A stretch of DNA of 34,849 bases from an uncultured Ruminococcus sp. (GTDB lineage: Bacteria; Bacillota; Clostridia; Oscillospirales; Ruminococcaceae): contig UQYK01000019.1 in the NCBI GenBank assembly GCA_900545285.1, forward strand, positions 1 through 34,849. Reading direction: 5' to 3'. The translations under genes and the position numbers were made by a program. How positions within the stretch are numbered: position 1 is the stretch's first letter; each line of letters begins with the position of its first letter. The notes below the pieces were generated by a model. It saw only the letters and a list, made by a program, of their open reading frames with translations, was not told the DNA's origin and made no database searches. Below, one piece after another: positions 31,211 through 34,849 of this stretch.

Positions 31211-31391
31211 TGTCAAATGGGTATGACGCAGGATTTGGCCAGTTCCCGTGGGACACTGCGACCTATGACAGTTAGCTTGAGACGATATTTTCTATACGTG
31301 AAACAAAGGCGTTTCCATGTTTAAACCGATGCAGTTTCAATTTGTACGGTCCGATCATGAAAATGCTTTTTATTTTTAGGAGGTTTTTATC
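31211..31391 (+). promoter_or_regulatory. Long structured leader of glnN
   Basis: About 180 nt precede the ATG. One arm is CAGTTCC/GGA-C-ACTG (31240-31246 with 31251-31258) with a CGTG loop. A second hairpin, ACGTGAAAC with GTTTC-c-ATGT (31296-31304 with 31311-31320), has the 6-nt loop AAAGGC, with A at loop position 1 and G at 4, as in RNA sites of ANTAR antitermination proteins. A second such loop and a strong terminator were not found, so the class is undetermined. The RBS AGGAGG (31378-31383) closes the leader. Confidence 0.4.
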
Positions 31392-33485
31392 ATGTCCAAA
31401 AATGTTGCTGATTTCTTTGCATGTGATGTCTTCAATGACGAAGTTATGAAGGCAAGACTCCCGAAGCCGGTTTATAAAGCAATGACCAAAACACGCAAGA
31501 TGGGCACTCCCCTGGATCCCACCTATGCAGATGTTGTGGCAAATGCCATTAAAGACTGGGCGATCGAACACGGTGCAACCCATTACACCCACTGGTTCCA
31601 GCCGATGACGGGTTCTACCGCTGAAAAACACGACTCCTTCATCAGCCCGACAGATAACGGCATGGTAATTATGAACTTTTCCGGCAAAGAGCTGGTAAAG
31701 GGTGAACCGGATGCCTCTTCTTTCCCGTCCGGCGGTCTGCGTGAAACCTGCTCGGCAAGAGGTTATACTGCATGGGATCCGACTTCCTATTGCTTTGTAA
31801 AAGAAGGCTCTCTGTATATCCCAACTGTTTTCGTTTCCTATACCGGCGAAGCACTGGATAAAAAAACACCGCTGCTGCGTTCCATGGATGCCCTGAGCCA
31901 GCAGGCAGTCCGCATTCTGCGTCTGTTCGGCAACACCACCGCAACCAAGGTTACTTCCACAGTTGGCCCGGAACAGGAATACTTCCTGATCGACAAGAAG
32001 ATGTACGATCAGCGGGAAGACCTGATCATGACCGGCCGTACCCTGTTCGGTGCAATGCCGCCGAAGGGCCAGGAACTGGATGACCAGTACTTTGCAAACT
32101 TAAAGCCCCGCGTTGCTGCATATATGGCTGATTTGGATGAGGCTCTGTGGAAGGTTGGCGTTTTTGCAACCACAAAACACAATGAAGTAGCTCCGGCGCA
32201 GCACGAAATGGCTCCGGTTTTCTCCACCACCAACATTTCTACCGACCAGAACGAACTGGCAATGGAAGTCATGGAAAAGGTTGCATTGAAGCACGGTCTG
32301 GTTTGCCTGCTGCATGAAAAGCCGTTTGCAGGTGTCAATGGCTCCGGTAAGCACAACAACTGGTCGATGGCAACCAATGACGGTCAGAACCTGTTGGATC
32401 CGGGCAGCACACCGATGGAAAACATGCAATTCCTGACCTTCCTGTGCGCAATTATCAAGGGGATTGATGAGTACGCAGACCTGCTCCGCATCAGTGCTTC
32501 TTCTGCCGGCAATGATCACCGTCTGGGTGCAAACGAAGCACCGCCGGCAATCATCTCCATCTTTATGGGTGAAGAACTCCAGAGTGTTCTGGATGCACTG
32601 GAAGCCGGCACTTCCTATAAGAGCGAATCCAAGGTATTCGAAATCGGCGTAGATGCGCTGCCGGACTTCCCGAAGGATTCTACTGACCGGAACCGTACTT
32701 CTCCGTTTGCCTTCACTGGCAACCGTTTTGAATTCCGTATGGTTGGTTCTTCCGACAACATCGGTTGCCCGAACTCCCTGCTGAATGCAATTGTAGCCGG
32801 CGAGCTTTCTGATATCGCAGATAAAATGGAAAGCGTTTCTGCTGACAAGTTTGATGATACACTGAAGTCCCTGCTGGTTTCCATCATCAAGGATCACAAG
32901 CGTGTTATTTTCAACGGCAACGGTTATTCGGATGAATGGGTAGTAGAAGCAGAAAAGCGCGGCCTGCCGAACTTTAAATCTACCGTTGACTGCGTACCGC
33001 ACTATGCAGATCCGAAGAACATTGCCCTCCTGGAAAAATTCGGCGTTCTGTCCGAAAAGGAAATCAAGGCACGTATGGAAGTCCTGCTGGAAAACTATGC
33101 AAAGACCATCAATATCGAAGCACTGACCATGATCGATATGGCAAAGAAGAAGTACATCCCGACCTGCATTGCATACACCAAGGAACTCTGTGATGCTGTT
33201 GCAGTGAAGAAGTCTCTGGAAATTTGCACGTGCGTAGAAAAGGAACTGGCAGAAAAGATCAGCGGTCTGACAAAGGATGCATATACTGCAACCAACAAGC
33301 TGGAAGAAGTTGTAGCTACCGCTGCTGCAAAGGATTCCTGTGTTCTGGATATGGCAAAGTCCTATCGCGAAGATGTAATCCCGGTAATGGATGCGCTCCG
33401 TTCCGCAGTAGACAGCCTGGAAGTAATTCTCCCGTCCTGCAAATGGCCGGTACCTGCTTACAGTGATATCATTTTTAATGTTTGA
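31392..33485 (+). CDS. glnN: Glutamine synthetase type III
   Basis: Cytosolic ATP-dependent ammonia-assimilating enzyme of 697 residues, the length of GSIII (type I is about 450). GSIII features are visible: N-terminal VADFFACDVFNDEVMKARLP, THWFQPMTGSTAEKHDSF, FPSGGLRETCSARGYTAWDP, the metal/substrate block EQEYFLID, NEVAPAQHEMAP, the ATP-region motif NGSGKHNNWSM, and RTSPFAFTGNRFEFR. ATG at 31392, 8 nt after AGGAGG. It is monocistronic with a leader and a perfect terminator. GSIII is common in Bacteroides and ruminococci as the main nitrogen-assimilation enzyme. Confidence 0.96.
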   Translation: MSKNVADFFACDVFNDEVMKARLPKPVYKAMTKTRKMGTPLDPTYADVVANAIKDWAIEHGATHYTHWFQPMTGSTAEKHDSFISPTDNGMVIMNFSGKELVKGEPDASSFPSGGLRETCSARGYTAWDPTSYCFVKEGSLYIPTVFVSYTGEALDKKTPLLRSMDALSQQAVRILRLFGNTTATKVTSTVGPEQEYFLIDKKMYDQREDLIMTGRTLFGAMPPKGQELDDQYFANLKPRVAAYMADLDEALWKVGVFATTKHNEVAPAQHEMAPVFSTTNISTDQNELAMEVMEKVALKHGLVCLLHEKPFAGVNGSGKHNNWSMATNDGQNLLDPGSTPMENMQFLTFLCAIIKGIDEYADLLRISASSAGNDHRLGANEAPPAIISIFMGEELQSVLDALEAGTSYKSESKVFEIGVDALPDFPKDSTDRNRTSPFAFTGNRFEFRMVGSSDNIGCPNSLLNAIVAGELSDIADKMESVSADKFDDTLKSLLVSIIKDHKRVIFNGNGYSDEWVVEAEKRGLPNFKSTVDCVPHYADPKNIALLEKFGVLSEKEIKARMEVLLENYAKTINIEALTMIDMAKKKYIPTCIAYTKELCDAVAVKKSLEICTCVEKELAEKISGLTKDAYTATNKLEEVVATAAAKDSCVLDMAKSYREDVIPVMDALRSAVDSLEVILPSCKWPVPAYSDIIFNV

Positions 33486-33525
33486 TCAGAATGCTGTTTG
33501 AGATAATCACAAAAAAATAAATTTC

Positions 33526-33567
33526 AGTACCTGTACTTTTGATGAGAAAGTACAGGTACTTTTTTTG
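33526..33567 (+). terminator. Terminator of glnN
   Basis: Perfect 14-bp stem AGTACCTGTACTTT (33526-33539) with AAAGTACAGGTACT (33547-33560), 7-nt loop, followed by a T8 run. Confidence 0.93.
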
Positions 33568-33604
33568 CCGGGTAACACAAATTCTCCTTCTTCGAAATCT
33601 TTTC

Positions 33605-33633
33605 TTGACATTTTCCCGCCACTGTGCTATACT
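33605..33633 (+). promoter_or_regulatory. Promoter of the PIG-L/YfhO unit
   Basis: TTGACA (33605-33610), 17-bp spacer, TATACT (33628-33633). Start site near 33640. A small inverted repeat (CAACTGTTG-like halves around 33641-33668) lies in the leader. Confidence 0.8.
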
Positions 33634-33695
33634 AGTATTGCAAACTGTTGCATGGAATATACAACAGTTAAAACGGTAAGAAGGAGTCTTAACTT

Positions 33696-34454
33696 ATGAA
33701 ACTGCAAACTTGTCTGACGCAGCGTGTCCTGCCTCTGATCGTTTTGACTGCACTTTGCATTGGCAGTCTGTTCGGATTGTGGCGCGGCATCTCTGCGGAG
33801 CGCCAATATCAAGTCACCCCTTTAACTGATGCGGATCTGTCCAATCTGGATTTGTCTCATGCAGAGCATCTGATGATTGTGGCACACCCGGATGATGAAA
33901 CCCTTTGGGGCGGCGGACATATTGCAGACGGCGGCTATCTGATCGTCTGCATTACAAATGGCCAGAATAAGACACGTTCTGCGGAATTTCAAAGTATTAT
34001 GCAGGCAACCGGAAATACCGGACTTATTCTGTCCTATCCGGATAAAGTGGCCGGTCAGCGGGATGATTGGTCTCATGTTTCCAAGCAGATTCGTCAGGAT
34101 CTGGAACTTGTAATCTCCTACAAGTCCTGGAAAGACATTGTCACCCACAATGCTGCCGGAGAATATGGGCACATACATCACAAAATGACACACCAGTTTG
34201 TCACAGAGATTTATGACCAGGATGCGCTTTCCACCCCCCTTTATGAATTCGGAAAGTACTATCGTGCTGGAGCATTACCGGATGCAGAAAAGGATTTGAC
34301 ACCCATTTCAGAGGATGCACTGCGTCAAAAGGAAGAATTGCTGAAACTCTATGCTTCCCAGATATCCACCGTCAATGCACTGTCTCATATGAATCCGTAC
34401 GAAATGTGGAACCAGATCCGAGGAGGCACATCTGATGCACAAACCACTTCATAA
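33696..34454 (+). CDS. Membrane-anchored PIG-L/LmbE family deacetylase
   Basis: Protein of 252 residues with an N-terminal membrane helix (about 10-30), so the catalytic domain should face outside. PIG-L motifs are present: AHPDDE (63-68, zinc ligand His and Asp plus catalytic Asp) and HNAAGEYGHIHH (151-162, containing the third zinc ligand). The family removes acetyl groups from N-acetylglucosamine-type sugars in glycolipids or glycans. ATG at 33696, 9 nt after AAGGAG. It overlaps the next gene by 20 nt, so both products probably work on the same surface glycan; the exact substrate is unknown. Confidence 0.88.
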   Translation: MKLQTCLTQRVLPLIVLTALCIGSLFGLWRGISAERQYQVTPLTDADLSNLDLSHAEHLMIVAHPDDETLWGGGHIADGGYLIVCITNGQNKTRSAEFQSIMQATGNTGLILSYPDKVAGQRDDWSHVSKQIRQDLELVISYKSWKDIVTHNAAGEYGHIHHKMTHQFVTEIYDQDALSTPLYEFGKYYRAGALPDAEKDLTPISEDALRQKEELLKLYASQISTVNALSHMNPYEMWNQIRGGTSDAQTTS

Positions 34455-34800
34455 ACACCCGGTGGCACTCCGGCACTGTGTTATTCTGACCGGAATCTTT
34501 GGTCTGGTGCTTCTGGTGATCTTTTTTACGCATCCTGGCTGTGTCTACGGATCTCAAACCGACTGGAGCAATCAGCATTTTGAAATTCCGGAATATTTCC
34601 GCACCCGTTTTTATGCAACCGGAAATTTATTCCCGGATTTTGCGCTGCATCTGGGCGGCGGACAAAATATCTACAATTTTGCCTACTACGGCCTGTACAG
34701 CCCTGTTATTTTGCTGTCCTACGCCTTTCCCTGGCTGTCCATGGCAAACTACATTATGATCTCCCACATCCTGCTCACGCTGCTCAGCGCCATTCTCTGC
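34435..34800 (+). CDS. YfhO-like polytopic membrane protein, 5' part only (cut by contig end)
   Basis: Open reading frame of 122 codons without stop, running into non-genomic adapter sequence. It begins with ATG 34435, 8 nt after AGGAGG (34421-34426), inside the PIG-L gene. Visible: one N-terminal helix (about 15-33), then GSQTDWSNQHFEIPEYF, LHLGGGQNIYNFAYYG and LYSPVILLSYAFPWLS, which resemble the N-terminus of YfhO-family membrane proteins linked to teichoic-acid or lipid-linked sugar glycosylation. The family call is from memory of these motifs and the true length is unknown. Confidence 0.7.
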
Positions 34801-34849
34801 AGATCGGAAGAGCGTCGTGTAGGGAAAGAGTGTAGATCTCGGTGGTCGC
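34801..34849. other. Illumina TruSeq adapter read-through (not genomic)
   Basis: The last 49 bases start AGATCGGAAGAGCGTCGTGT and continue to GGTGGTCGC. This equals the reverse complement of the Illumina TruSeq universal (P5 side) adapter over its full visible length. It should be trimmed; any translation past 34800 is meaningless. Confidence 0.98.

Noticed and set aside
31211..31391. Glutamine, cobalamin, ZTP or guanidine riboswitch before glnN
   Set aside because: Short similarities (for example GTGGGACACTG) do not extend to the conserved cores of these classes.

Overview
The window looks like a chromosomal contig end from a strictly anaerobic, spore-forming gut Firmicute of the Ruminococcus/Oscillospiraceae type. 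The grounds are a dockerin-bearing GH26 enzyme with a Thr-rich linker (cellulosome style), a SpoIIID sporulation regulator, [FeFe]-hydrogenase maturases HydG and HydF, a type III glutamine synthetase, and Firmicute-style promoters (TTGACA, 17-bp spacer, TATAAT) and AGGAGG ribosome binding sites. No phage, IS element, CRISPR array, rRNA or tRNA was seen. Genus-level assignment is inference.

Layout. 1-2000: a leftward promoter with an inverted repeat for a gene outside the window, then a sodium:solute symporter. 2000-4490: an MBOAT acyltransferase plus SGNH-type partner, probably for O-acetylation of a surface polymer. 4490-7210 (minus): hydG-hydF. 7266-9500: a secreted dockerin-bearing GH26 (beta-mannanase type). 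9507-9815 (minus): spoIIID. 10029-11043: uppP. 11082-13936 (minus): a P2-type cation ATPase whose leader carries a recognisable yybP-ykoY manganese riboswitch with terminator, so it is more likely Mn2+ export than a plain Ca2+ pump. 13962-24570 (minus): a ten-gene redox operon. 24882-25730: an orphan XRE/S24 LexA-like regulator. 25748-27450 (minus): cardiolipin synthase. 27481-28880 (minus): a MATE transporter broken by one missing base in a homopolymer. 28929-30986 (minus): pheB-type ACT protein and homoserine dehydrogenase. 31176-33567: glutamine synthetase III with a long leader. 33605-34800: PIG-L-type deacetylase and the start of a YfhO-like membrane protein. 34801-34849 is not genomic: it is Illumina adapter sequence.

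The centrepiece is the minus-strand cluster fumC-hdrB-hdrC-hdrA-flxD-flxC-flxB-flxA-frdB-frdA. It places fumarase, a complete HdrABC module (flavin-based electron bifurcation), a complete FlxABCD NAD(P)H-oxidising module and a soluble two-subunit fumarate reductase in one tightly packed unit, with RBS sites inside upstream genes, 1-16 nt overlaps among the flx genes, and no membrane anchor gene. The economical reading (inference) is a cytosolic NADH-linked fumarate reductase in which exergonic fumarate reduction drives ferredoxin reduction, giving succinate plus low-potential electrons that a [FeFe] hydrogenase (matured by HydG/HydF encoded nearby) could discharge as H2. The flavoprotein is itself unusual: about 85 extra N-terminal residues, Asn where the covalent-FAD His normally sits, and almost no C-terminal helical domain.

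Most transcription units are bounded by strong hairpin terminators, several of them bidirectional between convergent genes.
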